Assembly (NCBI GenBank): GCA_041751935.1
Contig: JBGSIA010000101.1
Span: forward strand, 1-64,000
From: JBBSJZ01 sp041751935
GTDB lineage: Bacteria > Planctomycetota > Planctomycetia > Pirellulales > Pirellulaceae
Length of the DNA stretch: 64,000 bases
Direction: 5' to 3'
Positions 43,177 to 52,100 of the stretch are shown one piece after another; the stretch's first letter is position 1; each line of letters opens with the position of its first letter. The notes beneath the pieces are model-generated. The model was not told where the DNA came from and searched no databases. It worked only from the letters and a program-made list of their open reading frames with translations. The translations under genes were made by a program, and so were the position numbers.

Positions 43177-44148
43177 ATGGCATATCATTTGAATGATCAG
43201 ACGGCTCTTGGTTGGGCCACTCGCGGTAGCCTTCTGGGCGGCTTTCTTTGGCTGACCTGTTTGGTTGTATTGCCAGCAATGGGCCAAGATGAGCCAGAGA
43301 TGTCGATCGACGCTTCCGAAATTCAGGCGGTAATGAATGAACCACTGCCGGAAATGGAACCGCCTCCGGTGACTGAACCGACAGGAATCGACTTACTGTC
43401 ACTGATCGCGCGAGGCGGAAGCTTCATGATCCCGATTGGGCTGATGAGCCTGCTCGTGGTGACGTTGGCGGTCGAGCGGTTGTTAACCCTACGCCGCAAT
43501 AAGGTGTTGCCCCAGCGTCTTGTCGATGAACTAGAAGAGATGGCGGATGAGCCGGAGCATTTCAATCCAGTCACTGCGTATCAAGCTTGCGGCGATTATC
43601 CCTCGCCAGCATCACGCGTTATCTCAGCGATGTTGCTACGTACTGGCCAGTCGCTCGGAGATATCGAACGCACGGCAACCGAATCGGCACAACGTGAAGC
43701 CGACGACTACGCCGGACCAATCCGATGGTTGAATCTTGCGGCTGCGGCGACGCCGTTGATGGGCTTACTGGGTACGGTGTGGGGCATGATCGTCGCATTT
43801 CATGAGTCAACAACACTGACACCCGATCGCAGTCGTAGTGAACAACTTTCCGAAGGGATCTATACCGCCCTCGTGACGACACTAGCGGGATTGGTTGTGG
43901 CGATTCCCGCGGCGATCTTGGCCCAGTATCTGGAAAATCGGTTGTCGAGATTATTTCACCAGATCGAAGAACTTGCTTTTGATATCGCGCCGGGTCTAGC
44001 TCGCTTCACGGGGCGCCAGCGATTGGATCCATCAGGAAAAATGAAACCAATTGATCGAATGCCGATGGTGAACACTGCGGCGCCTCCCTTGCCGCCACCG
44101 GTAATCAGTGAAGGCGATGAAGTCACCGGCGCAGCCGCGAGGAGCTAG
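43177..44148 (+). CDS. MotA/TolQ/ExbB proton channel protein
   Basis: 323 residues. An N-terminal signal-like helix (about residues 18-36) and a short periplasmic acidic/Pro linker precede the ExbB core: TM1 (82-101), TM2 'AAAATPLMGLLGTVWGMIVAF' (about 188-208), TM3 'YTALVTTLAGLVVAIPAAILA' (229-249). Both pore Thr positions (in TM2 'LLGT' and TM3 'ALVTT') are present. TolQ/ExbB pentamers use the proton gradient to rotate the ExbD dimer and act on TonB/TolA. The extra N-terminal part is common in planctomycete homologues. In operon, 2 nt from each neighbour. Confidence 0.93.
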   Translation: MAYHLNDQTALGWATRGSLLGGFLWLTCLVVLPAMGQDEPEMSIDASEIQAVMNEPLPEMEPPPVTEPTGIDLLSLIARGGSFMIPIGLMSLLVVTLAVERLLTLRRNKVLPQRLVDELEEMADEPEHFNPVTAYQACGDYPSPASRVISAMLLRTGQSLGDIERTATESAQREADDYAGPIRWLNLAAAATPLMGLLGTVWGMIVAFHESTTLTPDRSRSEQLSEGIYTALVTTLAGLVVAIPAAILAQYLENRLSRLFHQIEELAFDIAPGLARFTGRQRLDPSGKMKPIDRMPMVNTAAPPLPPPVISEGDEVTGAAARS

Positions 44149-44150
44149 CG

Positions 44151-44573
44151 ATGGCGATCCAGATCAAACGCTCAACAGTCGCTGGCACTCTTTCCTTGAC
44201 GCCGCTGATCGACGTGGTGTTCTTGCTGTTGATCTTTTTTCTCGTCACAAGTGAATTCGAGGAAGAAGAGCGAAGGTTAGACATCGTTCTGCCGACGGCG
44301 ACCAGCGCTGCTCCGATGACCAGTAAGCCTCGCGAAGTCGTGATTGATATCGATTCCCAAGGACAGATTTACTTGTCCGGACAAGTCACCAACTTGGATG
44401 AACTGGAACAGCTTCTGATCGCTGCGGTCGCGAAGAATCCGACCAACCAGTCAGCCGTCATCCGTGCCGACCATGAGACGCCGTTCCAACCGGTAGTAAG
44501 CGTTATGGACGTCTGTAATCGCTCAGGCGTAACGGATTACTCGGTGACAACGAAGGAAGGGCCGCAAAGTTGA
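44151..44573 (+). CDS. ExbD/TolR-type energy-transduction protein
   Basis: 140 residues with one N-terminal helix. The essential proton-carrying Asp is Asp21 in 'LTPLIDVVFLLLIFFLVTS'; the periplasmic domain ('DIVLPTATSAAP', 'VVIDIDSQGQIYLSGQ', 'VIRADHETPFQPVVSVMDVC') is typical of the family. It forms the motor with the upstream ExbB. The TGA stop overlaps the TTG start of the next gene (TTGA), which implies coupled translation. Confidence 0.93.
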   Translation: MAIQIKRSTVAGTLSLTPLIDVVFLLLIFFLVTSEFEEEERRLDIVLPTATSAAPMTSKPREVVIDIDSQGQIYLSGQVTNLDELEQLLIAAVAKNPTNQSAVIRADHETPFQPVVSVMDVCNRSGVTDYSVTTKEGPQS

Positions 44574-47401
44574 GCTCACGCCGTCCCGGAGCGAACCGAG
44601 TTGGCCCTGGTCGTCGTGCTAGCGGCCGGCAGCAAGGCAGTCGGCTGGCGGTGAATCGAACGCCCGCCGGACACACTTCGAGCGGCCCGTTGGCACTGCG
44701 AATGGCTTCGCGCCGCGCCGCGGAAGAGTCGGAGATGATGTGGCCGATGGATTTGTCACTGACCGCGCTGGCCGGCCTGGTGCTGTATATCGTCGTGACT
44801 CAATTGCGATTCGATGATCCACGATGGTTATTCAACGCCTGGACTTATGCCGTCGCCGTGCCGGTTGTCGCGTTGATCATGGACTTTGTGCTGCGAGGCA
44901 TCGCGTCGCGTTATGTTCAAAAGTCGATTCAATTGGGGATGTTGTTCAGTTTATTCGTCCACCTATTGCTTCTAATTCTTGCTGTCCACGTGGTGATTTT
45001 CAGCCAATACTTTCCTGAAGCGTTCACAGGTGTAACGCCAGAGCGTTCGCCAATTCGCAAAACTGTTCCCGAATACTTGTTTCAAACTCCGCAGCAAACG
45101 GTCCGTGTTCCGGACTGGTCCGAACCGGTTAGCGCTGAGACAGCATCGCCGGTGATCCCGCGAGAAGAGCGGCGAATCCCACCCGTGGAGCGCAGTGAAC
45201 CGCGGTTGGAAATGCCGCGTCCGCAAGAGATCCAGCCAAAACTACTCGAAGAGTTTCTAGTTCCGCGTAAGGAACCTGAAGTCTCTAAACCACGGCCGGC
45301 AGATTCTCCAGCGAAATTAGCTCGTCGTAGCGTCGCGTCATCCGAACCTGTCGAGGCGATTGTTACTGAACCGGTTGCACCGTCATTCCAAGCGGAATCC
45401 AATCCGTCATCGGACCTGGCAAGTGTTGAACGCAGCGAGACCGTGACTCGTCGACAAGACGTTGCTCCGGCGCTGCCGAGCCCGACATCGCTTGAGGCCA
45501 TCAATTCGGCAAGCATCACCCGTGCCGCTCCAAGCCGAGCGGTTAGTGAGTCGCTGCCGGAAATTGGCGAGGTCGCTTCTAACACTGAACGCCGCGCTCG
45601 AACGACACGCTCGGTACCAGTTGCAGCCGGTGCAGCCCCGTCGCCGCCAACCGTGGCGGTAGCGCGGGCGGAAATGTCTGAGCGATTGTTGTCACCCGTG
45701 GACGTGCCGAACCAGCGACAGCAAGCTACCGCAGGTGCACAACTTACGATGGGAGAAACCACCGGCGCAGCAAGTCCAGCAACAACCCAGTCGCCCAGTC
45801 CCACGGGTGCCGAGGCGCGTAACGACGAACTGGGTGAAGCCGGTTTGCCCAGCATTCATGCTGGCGATGCGACCCGCGCTCCGACTAAAATTGCGTCCGC
45901 GATGGAAATGGGTGGCCGCGCCGCAGGCGATACGCCAAGCCTTGCTGATATCGCTGGCGCAGCACCTGGCACGAGCCCAGAAGCCACTCCAGCGGGAAGT
46001 CTTGTCGAAGGCCGATTGGCGGAATTGGATTCTTCTCTGCGACGACCACAGGCAAGCGGCGCAAGTACCGCGCCGGCGATGGACCAGGGTGTGGTGGGTG
46101 AAAGTCCATTGTTGGATTTAATGCTCAAAGAAGCCACAGCGGGACTTGCGGATCGACCGAACCCAAACGTGGGCGTCGTGCCTTCGCCAGATCAACCGGA
46201 TATTGCCGCCCTAGACATCAGCCGCGAAGAGCGACCACGTCGAGAAGTAGGTGGTCCAACGACTCCGGCGGGAAGCAAGATTGCCGCAGTGGAATCGTTT
46301 AGCCGCCGAGTGATGCGAACCAGCGGCGGTGCTGCACCCACTCCCGCTGGAATGGTAGGCCCTGCGACCGAAGAGGCCATTGAGCTGGGGCTTGCCTACC
46401 TGTCGCGAATTCAAAACAAAGATGGAAGCTGGTCGCTACAGGGCCACGGTGACGAAGTACTCTTGCAAAGCGATACCGCAGCTACTGGATTATGTTTGCT
46501 CGCCTTGCAAGGTGCTGGATACACGCATCGCCAACATCAGTATGCCGCAACAGTGTCACGCGGCTTGCAATTCCTAATGGATCACCAACAAACCAACGGT
46601 GACTTGTACCAAAGCGAGAACGATATCAGTGACCGGAACGTCGCGTTTTATTCACACGGGATCGCCTCGCTAGCGATGTGCGAAGCCTACGGCATGACGC
46701 AAGACAAAGAGCTGAAAGAATCGGCGCAAATGGCTGTCGATTACATTGTCCAAACTCAGCATCAACAACGCGGTGGTTGGCGATATGCGCCGCAAGTCAG
46801 CAGCGACACAAGTGTCACGGGTTGGATGATGATGGCCATCAAGAGCGGTGAACTCTCGGGATTGGATGTGCCGAAGGAAACGTACGAAGGCATCGATCGT
46901 TGGTTGGAACTGGCTAAACAGGCGCCTGGTCGAGAAGATCGCTATCGGTACAATCCTTACGCCCCAGACACACCGTCCCAGCGTCACGGACGAATGGTGA
47001 CGCCAACGATGACGGCCGTCGGAATGCTGATGCGAATGTATTCCGGTTGGCGGCGTGATCACGAAGCGATGAAATCCGCAGCCGAATACTTGCTGCAATT
47101 CCCGCCGCAACTCGGAACAGCGCGCTCACCGCAACGAGATACGTACTACTGGTATTACGCGACGCAGGTGATGTTCCACATGGGCGGAGAGTATTGGGAC
47201 AACTGGAATCGGTACTTGAACCCGATGCTGCTGTCGAGCCAAATCAAACACGGCCCAGAATCAGGCAGTTGGGACCCTGAATTGCCGGTTCCTGATCGCT
47301 GGAGTCCTCATGGTGGTCGAATTTATGTCACCACGATGAATTTGCTTAACTTGGAAGTTTACTATCGGCACCTACCAATCTACGAAGACACCGCACAGTA
47401 G
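44570..47401 (+). CDS. Membrane-anchored TonB/TolA-like protein with alpha/alpha-toroid C-terminus
   Basis: 943 residues, TTG start coupled to exbD. A basic cytoplasmic N-terminus, two membrane helices (about 64-78 and 87-108), and a third helix at about 119-145 that holds Ser127-x3-His131 ('LGMLFSLFVHLLLLILAVHV'), the spacing of TonB Ser16/His20 and TolA Ser18/His22. A Pro/Ala/Glu/Ser-rich spacer of about 450 residues follows. From about 599 to the end is an alpha/alpha toroid resembling prenyltransferase/squalene-cyclase repeats, with QW-like turns ('NKDGSWSLQG', 'QHQQRGGWRYAP', 'ESGSWDPELP'). No DxDD cyclase motif is seen, so it is probably a binding domain. Role inferred: force-coupled envelope protein. 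Confidence 0.85.
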   Translation: MSSRRPGANRVGPGRRASGRQQGSRLAVNRTPAGHTSSGPLALRMASRRAAEESEMMWPMDLSLTALAGLVLYIVVTQLRFDDPRWLFNAWTYAVAVPVVALIMDFVLRGIASRYVQKSIQLGMLFSLFVHLLLLILAVHVVIFSQYFPEAFTGVTPERSPIRKTVPEYLFQTPQQTVRVPDWSEPVSAETASPVIPREERRIPPVERSEPRLEMPRPQEIQPKLLEEFLVPRKEPEVSKPRPADSPAKLARRSVASSEPVEAIVTEPVAPSFQAESNPSSDLASVERSETVTRRQDVAPALPSPTSLEAINSASITRAAPSRAVSESLPEIGEVASNTERRARTTRSVPVAAGAAPSPPTVAVARAEMSERLLSPVDVPNQRQQATAGAQLTMGETTGAASPATTQSPSPTGAEARNDELGEAGLPSIHAGDATRAPTKIASAMEMGGRAAGDTPSLADIAGAAPGTSPEATPAGSLVEGRLAELDSSLRRPQASGASTAPAMDQGVVGESPLLDLMLKEATAGLADRPNPNVGVVPSPDQPDIAALDISREERPRREVGGPTTPAGSKIAAVESFSRRVMRTSGGAAPTPAGMVGPATEEAIELGLAYLSRIQNKDGSWSLQGHGDEVLLQSDTAATGLCLLALQGAGYTHRQHQYAATVSRGLQFLMDHQQTNGDLYQSENDISDRNVAFYSHGIASLAMCEAYGMTQDKELKESAQMAVDYIVQTQHQQRGGWRYAPQVSSDTSVTGWMMMAIKSGELSGLDVPKETYEGIDRWLELAKQAPGREDRYRYNPYAPDTPSQRHGRMVTPTMTAVGMLMRMYSGWRRDHEAMKSAAEYLLQFPPQLGTARSPQRDTYYWYYATQVMFHMGGEYWDNWNRYLNPMLLSSQIKHGPESGSWDPELPVPDRWSPHGGRIYVTTMNLLNLEVYYRHLPIYEDTAQ

Positions 47402-47464
47402 TCCGTTGGCAAAATAGTTGCATTTGCATTGCCTACTCCAAGCACGCTCAGTTCAGGTCGAACA

Positions 47465-48040
47465 ATGAACGACATCAATACCAAGATGCTCGTCGATGGA
47501 TGGGCTCCCGTGATTCGTACTGTGGTCCTCGGCTCGTTCGGTTATCTCGCATTGGTATTACTGTTGCGAGTCAGCGGCAAACGGACGCTCTTGAAGATGA
47601 ATGCGTTTGATTTTGTTGTTACCGTGGCATTCGGTTCGACACTCGCCTCGATCATTACCTCGAGCAACGTATCGCTCGTTCAAGGTGTCGTGGGGTTGGC
47701 TCTGCTGGTCTTGCTGCAGTTCATCAGTACTTTCCTGTCCGTGCGATTCGATTGGTACAAACGGTTCATCAAGGCTCTGCCAACACTGGTGTTCTTCCGA
47801 GGTGAATTTCTGGTCCAGGCAATGAAGATTCAGCGAATCAGTCACGAAGTGATTCTCGCAGCGATGCGCCAGCAGGGGTTCTCACAGCCCGCGGAAGTAG
47901 ATGCTGTGGTGATTGAGACCGAAGGTTCCTTATCCGTATTGAAGGAAAATGCCGCAAAACGTGATGCATTGTCGCGGCTGGGTGTGGAGACAGATGATCC
48001 GTCCGAGCGGGCGCCAATGGCGCCGGCTCAGCGATCTTAA
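47465..48040 (+). CDS. DUF421 (YetF-type) membrane protein
   Basis: 191 residues from ATG 47465. Two to three N-terminal helices ('VVLGSFGYLALVLLLRVSGKRTLLKMNAFDFVVTVAFGSTLAS') then a cytoplasmic ab domain ('RFIKALPTLVFFRGEFLVQAMKIQRISHEVILAAMRQQGF', 'VDAVVIETEGSLSVL'). The 'SGKRTL..MNAFDFVVTVAFGS' block is the signature of DUF421/YetF proteins. Function in bacteria is not firmly known. It follows the toroid gene by 63 nt, with no terminator visible, and could be co-transcribed. Confidence 0.9.
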   Translation: MNDINTKMLVDGWAPVIRTVVLGSFGYLALVLLLRVSGKRTLLKMNAFDFVVTVAFGSTLASIITSSNVSLVQGVVGLALLVLLQFISTFLSVRFDWYKRFIKALPTLVFFRGEFLVQAMKIQRISHEVILAAMRQQGFSQPAEVDAVVIETEGSLSVLKENAAKRDALSRLGVETDDPSERAPMAPAQRS

Positions 48041-48063
48041 ACGCAGGCCGTGAATGACGAAGT

Positions 48064-48960
48064 TCAATTGCTCGCTTGCCGAGAAAACAATCGCGTTGGC
48101 TCTTCACTGGTTACTTTGCTAGTCAGCGAATTGCTTGTCAGTTCGGCCTTTAAACGCACGTCGCCACTTTCGCTGGAGTCAGCACGACTGGAGAATGCAC
48201 CTGCGCGTGTTGCATAGACGCGAGCAACGAACTCACGGGTATCGCCAGCCTTAAGACCGTCGACGTCAAACTTTAGCGTACTGTTGCCTTCGATAAGTTT
48301 CCAAACCATCGCCGAGTTCATCGATGACCTGAAACTTACCAACGTCGCCACTACCGCCATTTTTAATGACGTAATTCAGCTCAATCACATCACATCGGTG
48401 GGCTTTCTTAGACGCAGCTTTTGTCAGTTCAAGTTCTGGCTTCATCACTCGACTGGTTGTACATATCGCTGGTTTGTAATTGGCAATCTCAAGACAGTTC
48501 CTTAGCTCGCCCTCATTATCTGCAGCGGCCTTTACCTGAAAGGTTCGGCTTTCTCCGGGCCTCAACATTGCGATCGCCATCTTGCCGTTACTTCCCTGCT
48601 TTTTTCCTGAGTCACTTACGTTGAATTTTTCTGTTTGGACGCTGATTTTTCTTTCTGGGAATTGTTGCTTGGTTGCATCGAGACCGACTCGATTGAAAAA
48701 CCGGCGGACTTTCGTTGTCGCAACGTGATGTCGTGTAAGGTCACGTTGTCCGACGTATTGGTCACTCGTACCATGTAGGTAAATTGCTCACCTACACGAA
48801 CCTCCTCTGGCATTTCGGCTTGAATTTCTAAAAGTCCGTCTCCGGTTCGAATGGATTGCTGTGCATACAAGTTGTCTGAGAATACAGCTGTCGCGACTAC
48901 TATCAGCCCGCAAAACGTGCTAAGAATCGCTGTCGAAAAATTTCGTGATATATCTATCAC
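48064..48960 (-). pseudogene. DUF11-repeat protein with two frameshifts
   Basis: Secreted protein of about 300 residues split into three frames. First, 48960-48616: signal peptide ('LIVVATAVFSDNLYAQQS') and a DUF11-type repeat ('EMPEEVRVGEQFTYMVRVTNTSDNVTLHDITLRQR'). Second, about 48595-48300: another repeat ('MLRPGESRTFQVKAAADNEGELRNCLEI', 'VIELNYVIKNGGSGDVGKFQVIDELGDGLET'). Third, about 48310-48064: 'IEGNSTLKFDVDGLKAGDTREFVARVYATRAG'. The pieces join without overlap in amino-acid text, so two single-base indels explain the break. DUF11 repeats are beta-sandwich surface modules. A sequencing error is possible but two are less likely. Confidence 0.75.
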
Positions 48961-49539
48961 CCTCCTAACGAGAAAGAATAATGAGTAAGTTCTGTGTCGT
49001 GCGACTCATGCCCCAGACGATGCTGGAGCAAGGCTCACTTGCAAAACTACATCGAGCCGCACGTTGCTTTTTTTAATAGCCAACGCAAACACTGACGAAT
49101 GAGATGATTCCCACAATCACTTCTGCCAATAAATCGTGCACACAATATGCCAAGAAAAAAAATGACGTCGTTGAATAATTCGCGATTCGACGTCACTACT
49201 TTCTATGCTGGAGAGGCATCAGTCATGCGACTTAAGATAATCATGACACGGCATCACGAGAGAATGTTGAAACCCGTAATTTTGCGGAAAACAACGTGTG
49301 ATGTCGGAGAAAACAACGTGACGCCCGATCGATCAGACGCAACCGGCACTTCGAAGTCCTTCTTGTCCCATCATCATGGAATGCTATCAAATTGAATAAC
49401 GGGTCTTGACGAGTAATTGGTGCGACTGGACCAAGTCGCCGTTTGACAGCATCGTCGTCGCATCGTTGCCATTGGTGTGTAACTTGCGTACCGGCATTTG
49501 TTTTTTGAAATGGATTGTTTCTTTTAATGAGAGGTTTCT
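48961..49539. other. Gene-poor stretch
   Basis: About 580 bp, AT-richer than the flanks. It contains an 82-residue plus-strand frame (49147-49395) with no Shine-Dalgarno and unconvincing composition. Nothing else is recognised. Confidence 0.5.
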
Positions 49540-49779
49540 ATGAGCGATGTCACGCACTCAACGCAACCTCCTAGCGATTCGAGTTGCCCAGAGGCCGCAG
49601 TTTGTTCGTAAAACCGGATGCAGCAAGTTTCACAAGATATTAATCTACACGAGCAGTTGCTTTCACTAAAAGCTAGAGGCACTCTTGTTCTCTATGGCAT
49701 AGCCAAACCATCGAGGTTGAGTCAGCTTAGCCTCGTCGTCGGAGCATCACTGTTGTATCTCGCTTGGACTGGCCACTGA
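49540..49779 (+). CDS. Possible very small gene(s), interrupted by a stop
   Basis: ATG 49540 follows a good GAGAGG Shine-Dalgarno (49529-49534, 5-nt spacer) and opens a 23-residue peptide ending 'SSCPEAAVCS' at TAA 49609. Six nucleotides later and in the same frame, ATG 49618 opens 53 residues ('MQQVSQDINLHEQLLSLKARG' ... ) that end in a hydrophobic helix ('LSLVVGASLLYLAWTG'). Either the two form one small membrane protein gene with a nonsense mutation, or a leader peptide precedes a small single-helix protein. The composition of the second part is clearly protein-like. Not recognised. Confidence 0.4.
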
Positions 49780-49868
49780 AATCTGTACGAATGCGATCTG
49801 TACAAACGCAATACTCGCTGCGCGTCTACAATCTCAAGGTCTGCTATCACATTTGTTTGAGCGGCGGA

Positions 49869-50417
49869 TTACTCATTACCGGTATCCAGCAGACGTTCGG
49901 CAAACTGACGTACGACGGGTCGCTCAGAAAGTTTGGGATTTATGTGCGGACGCATCTGCAGCAGTTTTAGCTGTGCCTCTTCGATTGTAAGACCGTGGTA
50001 CTTTAGCAACCAGCAGATCGCCACCGTTGCGCTGCGTGCGCGTCCAGCTTTACAATGAATGTAGACCGTCTCACCAGCCTCGACATGTTTTTGCACAAAA
50101 GCAACGGCTAGCTCCACGTCATCAAGCCGCGGGTGCATGAAATCCGTAGTGGGAATTCGTAACTGTTCGATTCCATGTCGCTCGTACTGGATGACTGGGC
50201 CCAGGTACTCTTCGCAAGTATTGACGACAGCGCGGACGCCTTCGTTGTACAGTCCTTCGACATCGCGTCCGAAGGGAAATGCACCAACAATTACCAGCGG
50301 ATCGATGCGGTCCCACCAGCGTCTTCGCCTTAACACCCGCGCAAGAAAATAATTCCAGCCTAGGGTCGGATAAAAGACGGTGCGGGCGTACCAACGTCTG
50401 AGTCGAGGCGAATGCAT
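49869..50417 (-). CDS. Dual-specificity protein phosphatase-like protein
   Basis: 182 residues from ATG 50417 (the frame upstream runs into the pyrophosphatase gene). The catalytic loop 'HCKAGRARSATVA' (HCx5R) is intact, and the general-acid Asp lies in 'IPTTDFMHPRLDD'. The N-terminal 'DRIDPLVIVGAFPFGRDVEGLYNEGVRAVVNTCEEY' is like PTPMT1/PTPMT-type phosphatases that act on lipid phosphates. A hydrophobic, basic N-terminus ('YFLARVLRRRRWW') suggests membrane association. It is co-linear with the pyrophosphatase gene (17-nt gap). Substrate unknown. Confidence 0.85.
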   Translation of the reverse strand: MHSPRLRRWYARTVFYPTLGWNYFLARVLRRRRWWDRIDPLVIVGAFPFGRDVEGLYNEGVRAVVNTCEEYLGPVIQYERHGIEQLRIPTTDFMHPRLDDVELAVAFVQKHVEAGETVYIHCKAGRARSATVAICWLLKYHGLTIEEAQLKLLQMRPHINPKLSERPVVRQFAERLLDTGNE

Positions 50418-50434
50418 GGGGATGCAGAAACTTT

Positions 50435-52087
50435 CTAGGCCGGCGCTGGAACCGATTCCATCAGACTCGCAATGAGCGGCAAGAGTTGCTTTTTGCGGCT
50501 CACAACATTGTCGAGCTTGTACAAGTTTTCTTCGAGTTCCGGATAATTGATTTCTTCCCAACCCGCCGGTTCGTGACTCATCAGCAACATGCTCCCGTTG
50601 CTGGCGATATCGGTAACGAGTAGCGCCGAAAATTCTAGATCGTTTTGTTTGGCAAGGTTGTCTAAAGCCGCAGCGAGTTCAGCCTTGCGTTGCCAGAACA
50701 AGTCAAACCCAATTTCTTCTATTTGCGAAATTGAAAATCGGCGTCCCGATTCTTCAAACTCTTTACAATCTTCTCGAACGACAGCTTCCGGCGTACAAGT
50801 TCGCAGCGCCGATCCGACCTGAAAGAACTCGTTCGCGTATTCTTCCAAATTCAGCGAGCAAAACTGACCCAACCAAGTCAACATGTCTCGATCAACGTCG
50901 GTAGTGGTCGGCGAGCGAAGAAACAAAGTATCACTAATCATGCCCGAGGCCATGCACAGGGCGATGCCCGGCGTCGGCTCGATATTGTGCTGTCGAAACA
51001 TTCGAGCAACGAGCGTGCAAGTTGACCCAACTGGGTCCATGAAGAAGCGAATCGGAGTGTTGCTTTTGAGCGATCCACCGAGCCGATGATGATCAAGCAC
51101 TTCGATGATCTCGGCATCCTCCGCACCTTGCACCGCTTGCGACAGTTCGTTGTGATCGACGAGAACCAACTCAGGCTTGGGTGGATTGACCAAGTCACTC
51201 TTACTGAGCACGCCGACGAAGCGATTATTATCGAGGACTGGAAAAACGGTTTGCGGGGAGCGAAAGATTTGGTTCTTTGCCGCGGCAACCGTCATTTTTG
51301 CAGACAGCGACAAAAAATCTCGCTCGATACAATCGGCGATGGTTCTTGCCGCCTTAATGCGAATCGTGGTTGTCGCCGTATCGTAAGGGCTGGTGATTAC
51401 CGCGACGCCACGAGCCTCAGCAAGTTGCAGCAAACCGCTGGAAAGTTCGTATCCGCCGGTAACCACGAGCGCCCGTACGCCCATTTCGATCGCGGGTAAT
51501 TGAATCGTCGGTCGATCACCACTGACCACCAGTAAACGCTTGGCCGGGAATTTTTGCATCCTCTCGGTAAAGCCCCCGGCACTCATGGCGCCGACCATTA
51601 CGATCAGGTCATCATCGCGATGGGGGTCGACACTGTGCTGGAACTCTCCCCCGAGAACCGAGGTGATTTTCGCCAGATTGCTTTTGACTTGCCGTGACTC
51701 GATTGGGTCAACACCTTGGAACACTAGTTTCAGTAAGTCCAACAGCGTCACGAGTCCCACGAGCTGATCTTGATCATCAAGCACGGGAATCGCACGCAAC
51801 TCATGCTCATTCATCCGTTGATAGACTTCGAAAAACACATCCGTTTCTCGGGCTACAACGACGTCACGCTTGCAGACGTCCTCGACTTCCGGTCGCACGT
51901 CCATGATGATTCGCGGCGGCTGTAACTTAGCTTTGCGTAGTGCAAACTCCGTCCGCTGGTTCGGCGGACCGCAACAGGCGGCGATGGCGCCCGGTCGCGT
52001 GGTTCGACGTAAGAAATCGGCATACGCAATGGCGCTGCAAATCGCATCGGTGTCGGGATTGCGATGACCAAATACAAAGCAAGGCAT
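50435..52087 (-). CDS. Family II Mn-dependent inorganic pyrophosphatase with CBS/DRTGG domains
   Basis: 550 residues from ATG 52087 ('MPCFVFGHRNPDTDAICSAIAYAD'). DHH-type catalytic motifs: 'GHRNPDTDAICS' and 'IIEVLDHHRLGG', then the DHHA2 domain ('FFMDPVGSTCTLVARMF', 'RSPTTTDVDRDML'). The regulatory insert (about residues 60-290) carries one or two CBS domains ('MNEHELRAIPVLDDQDQLVGLVTLLDLLKL', 'TVFPVLDNNRFVGVLSKSDLV') around a DRTGG-like domain ('KRLLVVSGDRPTIQLPAIEMGVRALVVTGG'). Adenine nucleotides are known to regulate this class. Hydrolyses pyrophosphate in the cytoplasm. Adjacent to the coaC-like gene by 13 nt. Confidence 0.9.
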   Translation of the reverse strand: MPCFVFGHRNPDTDAICSAIAYADFLRRTTRPGAIAACCGPPNQRTEFALRKAKLQPPRIIMDVRPEVEDVCKRDVVVARETDVFFEVYQRMNEHELRAIPVLDDQDQLVGLVTLLDLLKLVFQGVDPIESRQVKSNLAKITSVLGGEFQHSVDPHRDDDLIVMVGAMSAGGFTERMQKFPAKRLLVVSGDRPTIQLPAIEMGVRALVVTGGYELSSGLLQLAEARGVAVITSPYDTATTTIRIKAARTIADCIERDFLSLSAKMTVAAAKNQIFRSPQTVFPVLDNNRFVGVLSKSDLVNPPKPELVLVDHNELSQAVQGAEDAEIIEVLDHHRLGGSLKSNTPIRFFMDPVGSTCTLVARMFRQHNIEPTPGIALCMASGMISDTLFLRSPTTTDVDRDMLTWLGQFCSLNLEEYANEFFQVGSALRTCTPEAVVREDCKEFEESGRRFSISQIEEIGFDLFWQRKAELAAALDNLAKQNDLEFSALLVTDIASNGSMLLMSHEPAGWEEINYPELEENLYKLDNVVSRKKQLLPLIASLMESVPAPA

Positions 52088-52100
52088 TATTGAGCACGCG

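Noticed and set aside
49147..49395. 82-codon plus-strand frame in the gene-poor gap
   Set aside because: No ribosome-binding site; repeated 'ENNVTPD'-like text is not convincing as a protein.
49609..49611. Stop codon read as a recoding event
   Set aside because: TAA is not a selenocysteine or pyrrolysine codon, and no recoding signal is visible; nonsense mutation or two small genes are simpler.
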